Origin: Mesostigma viride
Taxonomy: Eukaryota > Streptophyta > Mesostigmatophyceae > Mesostigmatales > Mesostigmataceae
DNA: 24,907 nucleotides
Direction of reading: 5' to 3'
NCBI GenBank assembly: GCA_009746045.1
Contig: RPFO01002193.1
Coordinates: 1-24,907 of the forward strand
The notes under the pieces: generated by a model
Databases searched by the model: none
The model's input: only the letters and a program-made list of their open reading frames with translations
Told to the model about the DNA's origin: nothing
Shown here: positions 1 to 7,564 of the stretch, piece after piece
How the letters are laid out: every line of letters starts with the position of its first letter
Numbering within the stretch: position 1 is the first letter of the stretch
Translations under genes and position numbers: made by a program

Positions 1-584
1 TTGGCGGGCTCAGCTTCCATCTGGCCAATCTGTGCGTGGGGAGCTGCCTGAAGCAGTTTGTCGTGTATGTCATGTGGGCATGATCCTCCTGGGAAAAGAG
101 ACTTGGTGAATAGAAAGTGACTATTCATGAATAACCAAAGCCCATTTCCTACCAACCTTGTTCCATCATCCAATGCACTAGGAAATAGACCGGCGGCGCG
201 GACTCGCGGAATATATAGTACAGTATGCTGGCGTCTGTCACCATGAGAACAGGCAGACGACCGCATACAGTGCCGTGGGTGACGGGTGGCAGCAGGCAGT
301 GGCGTGAGTGACAGGCGGCAGCAGGCAGTGGCGGGGTGACGGGTGGCAGTAGGCAGTGGCGTGGGTGACAGGCGGCAGTGTTATTCTATGGGCCTAGTTG
401 CTATATGACTCATTGGAATAGTTCAAGTCCCATGCACATAAGGAAATGTCATTTCATTACAATAAGAATCATAAGGATTAGGCCATTGCTAGACCCCTTT
501 GCAGGCACGCAGGCCTGGCTGTTTAGCGGTTGTACATGCGCAGGCAGGGCGTCTGGCGGCCCTCAAACCCAGTGCAATCGTCTT
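1..584. other. Left flank, no confident gene; 30-bp tandem repeats
   Basis: No complete gene is supported here. Two plus frames are open from the window edge (stops at 81-83 and 107-109), so the 3' end of a gene entering from the left is possible but unrecognisable. At about 188-208 the string CCGGCGGCGCGGACTCGCGG recurs at about 2491-2511, after the RING-like gene. At about 275-382 there are roughly three and a half copies of a ~30-bp unit built on GTGAC(G/A)GG(T/C)GGCAG, alternating between two variants. Bases 385-584 show nothing beyond the 3' flank of the minus-strand MYND gene. Confidence 0.5.
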
Positions 585-1310
585 TCAACGCAGAGTGTCC
601 CCGCGCAGGGGGAACTTCACACCAGAGGTGCAAGTCCACACGTGGGTGAGCAGAGTGCAGTCCGCCTTGTGGATCTTCCAGTGCGCAACCTGGCACTCGC
701 GGGAGCAGTACCGCGCATCCTGGCAGCTGGCGCACCTGCGCTTCACCTCGCTCTTGCCCTTCTTCTCACACCCCGGCGCAGCACAGAAACCGCGAACCGA
801 CTCGGGGAAAGGAACCAATGGGGCTGTCCAAAATGGGCGTGCGCACTGCGATCACCACCTTCTCGCAGGGGCGGGTATAGGGAAACGCCGTCCTCGCAAC
901 GATCTGTCCGCGTCCTTGGCAGCGGAAGGACAGGCCAATCCTGGTAACCAGGTCGATGAACCCGTCGTCCTCCTTCTTCTCGCGAAGGAGGACGCACAGA
1001 AGCATGAACTCGCTCTCAGGGCGAATGTGGACAGGATCTGACTGCGAACGCAGTACTTCCTGCTGAATCGCAGTGCGTACGTCAATGAATTCAAACTCCA
1101 ACTGGCGATCCAGAGCCGTAAAGGAGTCGAAACGAACCAGCAAAAGGGGGTTTTCAACTTCTTTTCCCACTCATTCACGCAGCTGTACAAATTGCTGGAG
1201 TTTTCCATGGCCTTGCGCACCACCAAGCGGTACCAGCCCCCGCACAACTCCGCAAACAGGTCGGAGTGATCCTGAGGGAGCTCATTGGCAATCAGAGGGG
1301 TGGAATCCAT
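585..1310 (-). CDS. MYND zinc-finger protein, interrupted by two frameshifts
   Basis: The coding signal runs over three minus-strand frames. It starts at ATG 1310 (MDSTPLIANELPQ), shifts near 1148-1165 beside a run of five Gs and again near 815-832, and ends at the TGA at 585-587. The last part carries a clear MYND zinc finger: CAAPGC, about ten residues, CASC, then YCSREC, HW and HKADC, matching the family's C-x2-C, YC-x3-C, W-x2-H-x3-C pattern. MYND fingers bind zinc and mediate protein-protein contacts; the partner is unknown. The upstream ~170 residues match no family I recognise. It diverges from the RING-like gene at 1756 across a shared promoter. Both breaks lie in or near homopolymers, so sequencing error and genuine decay are both possible. 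Confidence 0.7.
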
Positions 1311-1356
1311 AGCGGCTGACAGTCTGTGCGTGCTCGTGCGGATTGGCGTGGTTTGG

Positions 1357-1384
1357 CTGCCAAACTCGCCCTCCTCCGCTTATG
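1357..1384 (-). promoter_or_regulatory. Core promoter of MYND gene (ATAAGCGGAG module)
   Basis: Read on the minus strand, this contains CATAAGCGGAGG followed by GGGCGAGTTTGG, about 50-75 bases before the ATG at 1310. The order (TATA-like box, GCGGAG, GGGCG-TTTGG) is the same as in the promoters at 1679-1711 and 19858-19891, which supports it as a real core promoter despite the weak TATA. Confidence 0.55.
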
Positions 1385-1678
1385 TGCCCGCACCCCCCCG
1401 CCCCGCCCAATAGTCTCGTGCCACGTGGCAGGTCCGGATTGGTGGGATGGAATATTCCCACGGAATATCCGCGGAGCGCCGCGCCTTCCAGAAGGGCGCC
1501 GCGCCGGGAATATTCTCACGGATATCCCGTGGAAGCGCCGCGCCGCTGCCACGTGGCAGCGTCCCATTGGTCCGCTCGGAATATTCGTGGGAATATGCCG
1601 CCGTGTCGTACCCGCGTGACACGCGGCGGACTCCCATTGGACGGTCGTGGGTGTCGCGCGCTTCGCGCGGGCCTCGGC

Positions 1679-1711
1679 AGGGATAAAACGCGGAGGCGGG
1701 CGTTTGGGGGT
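1679..1711 (+). promoter_or_regulatory. Core promoter of RING-like gene (TATA + GGGCGTTTGGGGG)
   Basis: GGGATAAAAC is followed by GCGGAG and GGGCGTTTGGGGGTCC, 45-75 bases upstream of the ATG at 1756. The F-box-like gene promoter at 19858-19891 has nearly the same module (TATAAAA, GCGGAG, GGGCGTTTGGGGGT) in the same order. The G-rich part lies where a transcription start or downstream element would fall. Confidence 0.7.
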
Positions 1712-1755
1712 CCCAATCCGCCCAGCACCACTCAAAACCAACTCCTCTCACTGCA

Positions 1756-2424
1756 ATGGAGCCCTCCCGCGATAAGCCGGCTATGGCGGCAACGGATGCC
1801 CCTCCTGCCAAGCGCCAGCCGCCTGCAAACGGCAATGGCGAGCAGTCCCCCGCCATGAAGGTGTACCTGAAACAGCGGGACACCGAGGACAAGGTGGCAA
1901 AGTTCCTGGGGGCTGTGAAAACCAAGCAGGGGCACGCAAACACGCACGAATTCGATGAGCAGTACAAGCGGGACGCGCACATGCACGATATCCAAGTGCT
2001 GCCGGGCGGCGAGATTTTCTGCGAGAATGCCGCATCGGTGGGCGCCTTCCTCTGCGATTCGGGCGTTTTTGGGAAGAGCGCGCGCGCAGAACCGCCTGCA
2101 CAGAACAGGGCTGCCAGTGTGCGGGGGCCTGTTACTTGCGGCGTGTGCAAGAAGCACACCGATTTCCTGCTGGATCCGCAGCAGGATGCCAGCGGAGGGG
2201 AGGACCCTCAGGAGCATATCCATATCCACGGTGTGTGTGTGGATTGCGCTGTGCAGACCATAGAAAAGAGCGGCAAGCGCGGCATGTGGTGCCCCTTGTG
2301 CGCTGCGGACCCTTTGATCGAAGTGCTGATCGATTTGGGCCGCGCAAAACACCTTTCGGAGGCCCCGTACTTTGTGTACAGCCCCGAGAAGAGCCTGCTG
2401 GCTGCTGCCTATGAGGATATGTGA
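1756..2424 (+). CDS. RING-like zinc-finger protein
   Basis: Intact 222-residue frame from ATG 1756, preceded by a good TATA module and followed by AATAAA at 2438. The C-terminal half holds a RING-like zinc site: C128-x2-C131, a ~22-residue loop, H154/H156/H158, C161-x2-C164, then C179-P-L-C182. The spacing suits a C3H2C3-type RING with histidine replacing one cysteine. The N-terminal ~35 residues are low-complexity (Ala, Pro, Lys). RING proteins usually act as E3 ubiquitin ligases, and giant viruses often encode several; ligase activity here is inferred from the motif only. It shares a divergent promoter with the MYND gene. Its 3' flank resembles sequence near the genome end, which suggests the locus and the terminal region share ancestry. 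Confidence 0.8.
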   Translation: MEPSRDKPAMAATDAPPAKRQPPANGNGEQSPAMKVYLKQRDTEDKVAKFLGAVKTKQGHANTHEFDEQYKRDAHMHDIQVLPGGEIFCENAASVGAFLCDSGVFGKSARAEPPAQNRAASVRGPVTCGVCKKHTDFLLDPQQDASGGEDPQEHIHIHGVCVDCAVQTIEKSGKRGMWCPLCAADPLIEVLIDLGRAKHLSEAPYFVYSPEKSLLAAAYEDM

Positions 2425-2437
2425 ATGGTGCAGTACT

Positions 2438-2443
2438 AATAAA
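2438..2443 (+). terminator. Poly(A) signal AATAAA after RING-like gene
   Basis: AATAAA lies 14 bases after the stop codon of the RING-like gene, in the context CTAATAAAGC, a normal distance for a eukaryotic or viral polyadenylation signal. Confidence 0.6.
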
Positions 2444-2589
2444 GCTTGGATTGTTTTCCTTATAAAGTCCCCACAATGAGCCCCACATAGACAGCCCGGC
2501 GGCGCGGACTCGCGGACTTAGACAGACCCGGCAGGACGCTCGGGCCGACAGGCGCCGGATCGGACAGGCGGCGGGCGGACAGGCGCTGG

Positions 2590-2757
2590 TTATAGCAGGT
2601 GACGGGCGCCAGCGGAAATTTTTGTGGGTGACGGCCGCCAGCAGCGATTTTCGTGGGTGACGGGCGCCAGCGGAAATTTTCGTGGGTGACGGGCGCCAGC
2701 CGCGAATTTCGTGGGTGACGGGCGCCAGCAGCGACTTTCGCGGGTGACAGGCGGCAG
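2590..2757. repeat. ~30-bp tandem repeat array
   Basis: About five and a half head-to-tail copies of a 29-31-bp unit with the conserved part GGGTGACGGGCGCCAGC followed by an A/T-richer stretch (GCGATTTTCGT or GGAAATTTTCGT). The unit resembles the array at 275-382 (GTGACGGGTGGCAG). Open frames across it are repeat translations and are not believed. The repeats are contiguous with no spacers, so this is not a CRISPR array. Confidence 0.85.
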
Positions 2758-2950
2758 CAGTCAATACTGCACGGGACTGCGAGGGCCGACAGGCGCCGGT
2801 TCCGACAGCCGCGGGCCGGCAGCCGACGGTTACGGCACGTGACAGGCGCCCGTGGACCCTCCACGCCCCGCGGGCCGAATCCGGGTCGAGTAAGTGCCGA
2901 GTCGGCGCGCGGACGCCGGAAAGCGGACGCACACCGCCGGGCGGGGCGGG

Positions 2951-3003
2951 CGAACGGTTCGGGCGAACGGTTCGGGCGAACGGTTCGGGCGAACGGTTCG
3001 GGC
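2951..3003. repeat. 13-bp tandem repeat CGAACGGTTCGGG x4
   Basis: Four perfect head-to-tail copies of CGAACGGTTCGGG. Each copy contains the palindrome CGAACGGTTCG. The array abuts the left arm of the foldback element and uses the same GTTCGGG word as its arms. Confidence 0.9.
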
Positions 3004-3029
3004 TATCCCCCACGACACTCGACGAATCC

Positions 3030-3755
3030 CACGGAAAATGAAAAGTTTGAAAAGTTCGGGCTATCCTGTTCGCCCGAACTTTTCGCGATAGCCCGAACTT
3101 TTCAAAACCTCCCACGGGAAAACCAAAACTTTTGAAAAGTTTTGGCCCTGAGTCCCACGGCAAATGAAAAGTTTGAAAAGTTCGGGCGAAGGTTCGGGCG
3201 AACAAAAAATAGCACGAACCGCCAACTTAGTCCCCACCGGACGGGGTGCACCGCACTTTCGTATATACTCTACCTTCCTTTCCTAACACATAAAATATTG
3301 CACATGCTTCCTAACACATATTATTTGAACACATTTCCTAACACATATTATTTACCACTACACACTACCCTGTATACAGCCATACCCATAATAATATGTG
3401 TTAGCAAACATACCTATATTTTATGTGTTAGCAACCATACCCATAATAATATGTGTTAGCAACCCTACCAATATTTTATGTGTTAGCAAACCAACACAAA
3501 GGATATACACACCCCTACCCGTGCACACCCCCGCCAGTGGGAACTAAGTTGGCGGTTCGGGCGATTTTGCGTTCGCCCGAACCATAGCCCGAACTTTTCA
3601 AACTTTTCATTTGCCGTGGGAATCAGAGCCAAAACTTTTCAAAACTTTTCGTTTTCGCGTGGGAGGCTCTGAAAAGTTCGGGCTATCCTGAAAAGTTCGG
3701 GCTATCCTGTTCGCCCGAACTTTTCAAACTTTTCATTTGCCGTGGGAGACGGCCA
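3030..3755. repeat. Foldback element 1 (long imperfect inverted repeat with AT-rich core)
   Basis: The left arm (about 3030-3260) and right arm (about 3520-3750) are imperfect reverse complements. Both carry AAAAGTTCGGG and its complement, ATGAAAAGTTTGAAAAG, and a matching GAACCGCCAACTTAG / CTAAGTTGGCGGTTC pair at the inner ends. The ~260-bp core (3254-3515) is strikingly AT-rich against GC-rich surroundings. It holds seven copies of CTAACACAT(A/T)(A/T)(A/T)AT: three in one orientation at about 3282, 3310 and 3337, and four inverted at about 3391, 3418, 3446 and 3473. No transposase is encoded. It is either a non-autonomous foldback/MITE-like element or a replication-origin-like structure. 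A second family member lies at 19109-19713. Confidence 0.85.
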
Positions 3756-3974
3756 GTGCCGTGGGGGACAGCCCGAACCGCTCCGGCGCGGGGCCGGGGA
3801 CGGGACGGGGAGGGGGACACAAGCCGCGGGGCCGCGATCCAACACACACGCGCGCACGCAGAGACGGACCAACCCAATACACTTTATTAACAATATACGG
3901 ATCCGTATATACGAGTCAACACACAACACCACCACCCGCGGGTGATTAAAATATAGGATTCGTATTATGTGGCC
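3756..3974. other. Intergenic region before the Cys-motif gene
   Basis: No gene is seen. It starts with GC-rich sequence containing another CCCGAACCG word. On the minus strand there is an AATAAA at about 3882-3887, and on the plus strand an AT-rich AAAATATAGG at about 3948-3957 that may serve as a TATA box for the gene starting at 3975. A minus-strand gene ending here is possible, but no convincing protein supports it. Confidence 0.4.
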
Positions 3975-4604
3975 ATGGTCAGCCAGAGTTGTCGAGTGGT
4001 TGTCAAGAAGACTTGTAGTGCGATCACGGTGAGCGGCAGACGATGCCGTCGGACTTGTCGGAGCCAACGCGCGCACACCTGCGCACAACATTCTCGCGCG
4101 TCGCACAGGATGCGGGCCAAAGACGTTGAGGCAGACGCGAATGGCGGTGGTTGGGACGACGCCCTGAAACGTCATGGTGACTTCGACGATGTTTTTGCCA
4201 GTTGGGACGACGCCACCAAGGTTAATTATGGTCTTACGAGCGCTTCGAACAACTTGTACTCGAACGAGAAGCTCGCGGAAGATGCGGCCATCAAGAGTGA
4301 TGCGGCAAGAAAACGCGAGAGGGAGCATGAGAACACAATAGACCGATTCTCCAAACGAGCCGAGAAGAAGGCGCGAGAGTACATGCAAGGACTGTTTTCA
4401 GGTCTCGGTGACAGGCGACTCGATCGACTTGATGCGGCGTACGATGACGCGTCACGTGCGCACGACGACCAATTGAACGACCGGGCGGGGTACAGGTCGT
4501 GGACAGAACGCGCGGAACGGAGGGAGGACAAGGCGAGGGCCGTCCTCCAAAGAGCTCGAGATAGGATGGCGCGTCGGTCGCGCACATCCGGTCCGCCGGC
4601 GTGA
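3975..4604 (+). CDS. Cys-rich N-terminal motif plus charged helical protein
   Basis: A 209-residue frame from ATG 3975; a GTG two codons upstream is a less likely start. The N-terminus has C6, C14, C24, C28, C36 and H39 in the form C-SAITVSGRRC-x3-C-x7-C-x2-H. This resembles the short zinc-binding modules of the type C-x-x-x-T-x-x-G-x-x-C...C-x-x-H found in many large DNA virus proteins. The rest, about residues 60-209, is very rich in Asp, Arg, Lys, Ala and Glu and probably forms long helices or a coiled coil. That composition is more natural than the Ser/Arg-rich antisense frames, which is why the plus strand was chosen. Function unknown. The 3' end faces the Rieske gene, with about 160 bp between their stop codons. 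Confidence 0.55.
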   Translation: MVSQSCRVVVKKTCSAITVSGRRCRRTCRSQRAHTCAQHSRASHRMRAKDVEADANGGGWDDALKRHGDFDDVFASWDDATKVNYGLTSASNNLYSNEKLAEDAAIKSDAARKREREHENTIDRFSKRAEKKAREYMQGLFSGLGDRRLDRLDAAYDDASRAHDDQLNDRAGYRSWTERAERREDKARAVLQRARDRMARRSRTSGPPA

Positions 4605-4762
4605 GTCGGTCAACGTTGAAATGTCATATCGGAGTCGAGAACGGTGCGATCGATGACATTGGATTAGTATAAAGCCATTTTTTTTAAAAAACATAAATGT
4701 CCAAATCGAATCGTGAATTACGACAGTCTTTGAGATATATACAAGATCTCGCGTGGGATCCA

Positions 4763-5788
4763 CTACGCAAAGGGCTCCGGGCACATGATCCCGTAGACCT
4801 TCTTCATCCGGTCCCTGTACAACTTCACGAACGCGTCGCCCATCGTCAGGCGATTGCGCCACCAATCCTCCGTCACCACGTTCGCGACGATGTCGTCGTC
4901 CTCCTTCAGCGGCAGAACGTTGATCAGCCAGAACAGGAAGTCCCACGCGGGGTCCGTCAGGATGTTGCGGGACACCCGGCACGTGACGAGGGACTCGTCG
5001 GACTCGTAGGGCTGCACGCTGAACCACAAGACGAATGCGGGCTTCTCGTGTCCGGAAATCCAGAATCGCAGGCTCGCGGTATACGGGAGGAAGAACTCGT
5101 TCTCGACCGTCACCGACATCGACCCTTTCGGAGGCGCCTTCGCGTCCCGGCCCTCCTTCGGCATGAGGCCCAGCAGCACGCGGCCCACGGACTCGGCCGA
5201 CACCGGGTAGCTGTACACGCTCTTTCCCGTGAAGAGACCGCCCGTCTCCGTCGTGACGTCGGCGCCCTTCACGTCCACGATCTTCACCTTGTGGACGTGC
5301 TGGAGGTGCACGTGGTCCAACAGGTTCTCCATGACGATCATCGGGTGCCCGCGGATGCGCGTCGGGTACGAAAACGTCCGGTACCCGTCCTCGGTGAACT
5401 CCGGCATCGTCGGCGGAGACGACTCTCCGTCGCCCATGCCGGCGTTCACCCAGACCAGGTCCGCATCCTCCTTCGTGTCGAGGTAGTTGTCCCCGTTGTT
5501 CTCCTTGCCCCAGTACATCCCGTGGTACGCGCAACGGATGCACCCGTCATCCACCTTGCAATTGTGGGACAGACGCGCCCCGCGGTGGGGACACACGTTC
5601 CGCACGGCGAGCGTCTCGTCCCGCTGGCGGTGGTTGTACAGCAGGATCTCCTCGTTGTACAGCTTCGTGACCTTGGGCTCGCGAGACTTGCGCCCGACGC
5701 ACACCCACTTGTCGGGGACCTCGTGGGCCGCGACCAACGGTCGAGCCGGCCTCGGCGCCCCCACGCGAAAGTGCACTGCGGTCGCCAT
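4763..5788 (-). CDS. Rieske non-heme iron oxygenase
   Basis: Intact 341-residue protein. The Rieske [2Fe-2S] domain (about residues 25-125) has C66-P-H68-R-G and C86-A-Y-H89, the two ligand pairs in standard spacing. The catalytic domain has N155-x2-D158-x2-H161-x4-H166, the mononuclear-iron signature of Rieske oxygenases. The family takes electrons from a reductase through the Rieske cluster to a non-heme iron, which then hydroxylates, demethylates or desaturates a ring substrate. Length and layout suit the group containing pheophorbide a oxygenase, chlorophyllide oxygenase and cholesterol 7-desaturase types; the substrate cannot be told from sequence. No reductase is seen nearby, so electrons presumably come from the host. 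The ATG at 5788 follows a TTAAAAG TATA-like box and the 45-bp block at 5837-5881. Confidence 0.93.
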   Translation of the reverse strand: MATAVHFRVGAPRPARPLVAAHEVPDKWVCVGRKSREPKVTKLYNEEILLYNHRQRDETLAVRNVCPHRGARLSHNCKVDDGCIRCAYHGMYWGKENNGDNYLDTKEDADLVWVNAGMGDGESSPPTMPEFTEDGYRTFSYPTRIRGHPMIVMENLLDHVHLQHVHKVKIVDVKGADVTTETGGLFTGKSVYSYPVSAESVGRVLLGLMPKEGRDAKAPPKGSMSVTVENEFFLPYTASLRFWISGHEKPAFVLWFSVQPYESDESLVTCRVSRNILTDPAWDFLFWLINVLPLKEDDDIVANVVTEDWWRNRLTMGDAFVKLYRDRMKKVYGIMCPEPFA

Positions 5789-5836
5789 CGGTTGCTGTTT
5801 GCGGAGAAATTGTCGAGGGCCTTTTAAGCGATCGGC

Positions 5837-5881
5837 GAACCGACACGATCTCGGCGGACCAATCAGAGAGAAGTATGTCGG
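5837..5881 (-). promoter_or_regulatory. 45-bp CCAAT/ATGTCGG promoter block, copy A
   Basis: On the plus strand it reads GAACCGACACGAT, then GGACCAATCAGAGAG, then AGTATGTCGG. It matches copy B at 7432-7476 at 42 of 45 positions. It lies about 50 bases upstream of the Rieske start, with a TTAAAAG box between (about 5821-5827, minus strand). Such conservation between unrelated flanks points to a regulatory role; the CCAAT box inside suggests NF-Y-type binding. Confidence 0.8.
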
Positions 5882-5909
5882 ACGCGCCAGCGCCGCCCGC
5901 CACGAGTGT

Positions 5910-7333
5910 TCAGGCGCTAGTCGATGGTCGCAATGTCGTGTCGGTCAGCGTCTTCCCGTCCGCGACGTACACGTAGGAAGTCTTTTTCCCCGCACCCTCG
6001 CCGTCTGGCACGTTTTTGCACACCGATTCCTTCGTGAGGGTCTGTGGGTTGTACGCGGTCGGCGCCCATTTCTGCATCGCAGAGTACTTGATCAAGTACG
6101 CGGTGCCCGGCGGGAGCAGGATCTCGAATTCGCTCGTGCCGTACAGACTCACTGGCCAGAAAAGCAGCGCCGGACAGCCCCTCACCAATCGGATCACCGA
6201 AACGCAGCACTTGTTCGACGTGAACAAGGGGGATTTGCGTATGTGATCCACAGACAGAGACGTCGAGACGCAGTACGGGTTGACGTACACCCTATTCTTC
6301 GCGCCCTTCAGATAGTAATCGTCTCTAGTGCCGCGGAAGACCGTGAAAGGCCTCGTGACGCGCGGGGCGTTTTGCACCAGTTTGAACAGCTTCTTGCGGT
6401 AAAAGGGGACGATCTTTTCCACAATGAATTCGTGGAAAGGAACGTGAGCAGCCACGTGCACAACCTGATTTCAAGTGCTCCTCATCGTTCACTGTGCTCT
6501 CCGCGATCACGGCTATGATGGCTGATAATCCAAAGTCCTCCTTCTCACTCTCGGAAAGGGTGTCGGGGAGTTTTTTAAAATAAGACATTACCGCCCACGC
6601 ATGGTCGTGTCCGGTGTCGGGGTCTCCCGTTTGGTACGACTCGAACATGTCTACCAGCTTCATAAAGTCTTGCATTTCAGGCATTCGCTCCACAAACTCG
6701 CGTACGAGGTGGGCAAACCTTTATACCTCCTGATGAACATGCAAAGAGGCACCCACAGAGGGGTCCCGTTCATATCCACGTCCGCGGTGTACGGATTAAC
6801 CCACTCATCTGTATGGTGTGGTGCCGCGTGACCTTTGCGTCGTTGCCGTTGACGTACCCATCTCCCACGTGCGAGTAGGACCGCAAGAGCAACAGGTCCT
6901 CCTTCGACAGACTGCCGAGGTACTGGTACGACTTGAAGTACCATTCCTCGTCGATGATCTCGCGCGGGTCGTGGGCGTTTTTCCGCACGAAACGGAGTTC
7001 GTCCCGATTGTCGTAAAGGGTGTTCCATTCCACCTTCAGCTGGATGGTCTTGAGAGAGCCGTCGGAGTTCGTCCCCGACCACCGCATATTGTCTCGCGCC
7101 AACGAGTCGTAATCGCACCCCTCGAGCGACATGTACGGAATCGTGATGGTCCCCGTGAAATGGCCAAATGGGGAGAGGAGAGGGGTGTCATCGTCCTCTT
7201 TCGCTGCATCTTCGCAGAATCGCTTGTGTCTCTTGTCCGCGTATTTCCTGTCCAACCTGGCGCGGATCGTCCGCCCGAGGAGTTGCATGCGTTCTTCCTG
7301 CGTGAGGGTCTTCTTCGTCGTCTTCGACGCCAT
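5910..7333 (-). CDS. ADP-ribosyltransferase-like protein, interrupted by three frameshifts
   Basis: Coding sequence starts at ATG 7333 (MASKTTKKTLTQ) and ends at the TGA at 5910-5912. Frame changes lie near 6820-6832, 6710-6725 and 6455-6475. The last segment, 5910-6461, has the three signatures of the R-S-E class of mono-ADP-ribosyltransferases: an FRGT strand with the arginine, an STS strand, and SEFEILLPPGT with the E-x-E pair, in that order and with usual spacing. These enzymes transfer ADP-ribose from NAD+ to a protein, and E-x-E is typical of arginine-modifying members. The ~280 upstream residues look globular and soluble, with no signal peptide. Read through the breaks, it would be about 470 residues. 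Target and localisation are unknown; an effector acting on host proteins is an inference. Decay or sequencing error could explain the breaks. Confidence 0.65.
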
Positions 7334-7564
7334 CGCGTTTACATATAGATGACGGGTTAATAATACACAAGATAAGAGTGAAAAGATTGGATTACAATCA
7401 CGGGTTCCACCCGTTCGGTACCCGTCCCGGTGAACCGACACGATATCCGCGGACCAATCAGAGAGGAGTATGTCGGCGACCAATCAGCGTCGGATGTCGG
7501 CCGGGAACAGTTTAAGAACGATCATCGGTCGCGAGAGGAGCGTTTTTCTCTCGTGGGGTGTATC
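7334..7564. promoter_or_regulatory. Divergent promoter between ADP-ribosyltransferase-like and KilA/BRO-like genes
   Basis: This 231-bp gap between divergent starts holds the 45-bp block copy B (7432-7476) and a second CCAATCAG at about 7480. A TTTAAG box at about 7508-7513 faces the plus gene, and an AT-rich stretch (ATTATTAACCC read on the minus strand, about 7356-7366) faces the minus gene. ATGTCGG occurs twice (about 7470 and 7494). Confidence 0.7.
7432..7476. promoter_or_regulatory. 45-bp CCAAT/ATGTCGG promoter block, copy B
   Basis: It differs from copy A (5837-5881) at three positions only and has the same order: ACCGACACGAT, CCAATCAGAGAG, AGTATGTCGG. Because it sits between divergent genes it may serve both directions. 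Confidence 0.8.

Larger units (their letters stand above)
1311..1755. promoter_or_regulatory. Divergent promoter with G-box/CCAAT composites and GAATATTC palindromes
   Basis: This 445-bp gap separates a minus gene starting at 1310 from a plus gene starting at 1756. It holds two TGCCACGTGGCA palindromes (1419-1430 and 1547-1558), each followed after exactly 7 bases by ATTGG (1438-1442 and 1566-1570). It also has further CCAAT/ATTGG boxes, a GC-box-like GGGCGGGGCGGGG on the minus strand near 1395-1408, and three GGAATATTC palindromes (1449, 1507, 1578). GC-rich inverted blocks with GCGCCGCGCC cores also occur. TATA-like modules sit at both ends (1357-1384 minus, 1679-1711 plus). The G-box is the classical site for bHLH/bZIP factors and CCAAT for NF-Y; use by host factors is an inference. 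Confidence 0.75.

Noticed and set aside
1380-2352. Long minus-strand frames across the RING-like gene
   Set aside because: Antisense to an intact gene with RING-like zinc ligands, a TATA module and a poly(A) signal; one end translates the promoter palindromes.
2590-2757. Possible CRISPR array
   Set aside because: Repeats are contiguous with no spacers and the context is eukaryotic-virus-like.
2460-3205. Long minus frames (134 and 357 residues) over the tandem arrays
   Set aside because: Periodic translation of the 30-bp and 13-bp repeats, with no independent support.
3702-4388. 228-residue minus frame and shorter minus frames over 4226-4587
   Set aside because: Opposite a plus frame with a recognisable Cys/His motif and natural composition; the minus products are Ser/Arg- or Pro-rich and run into the foldback arm. 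The minus AATAAA at 3882 keeps a small doubt.
4697-5827. 376-residue plus-strand frame opposite the Rieske gene
   Set aside because: Antisense shadow: His/Arg/Val-rich translation of a high-GC gene. The minus frame has full Rieske and iron-site motifs.
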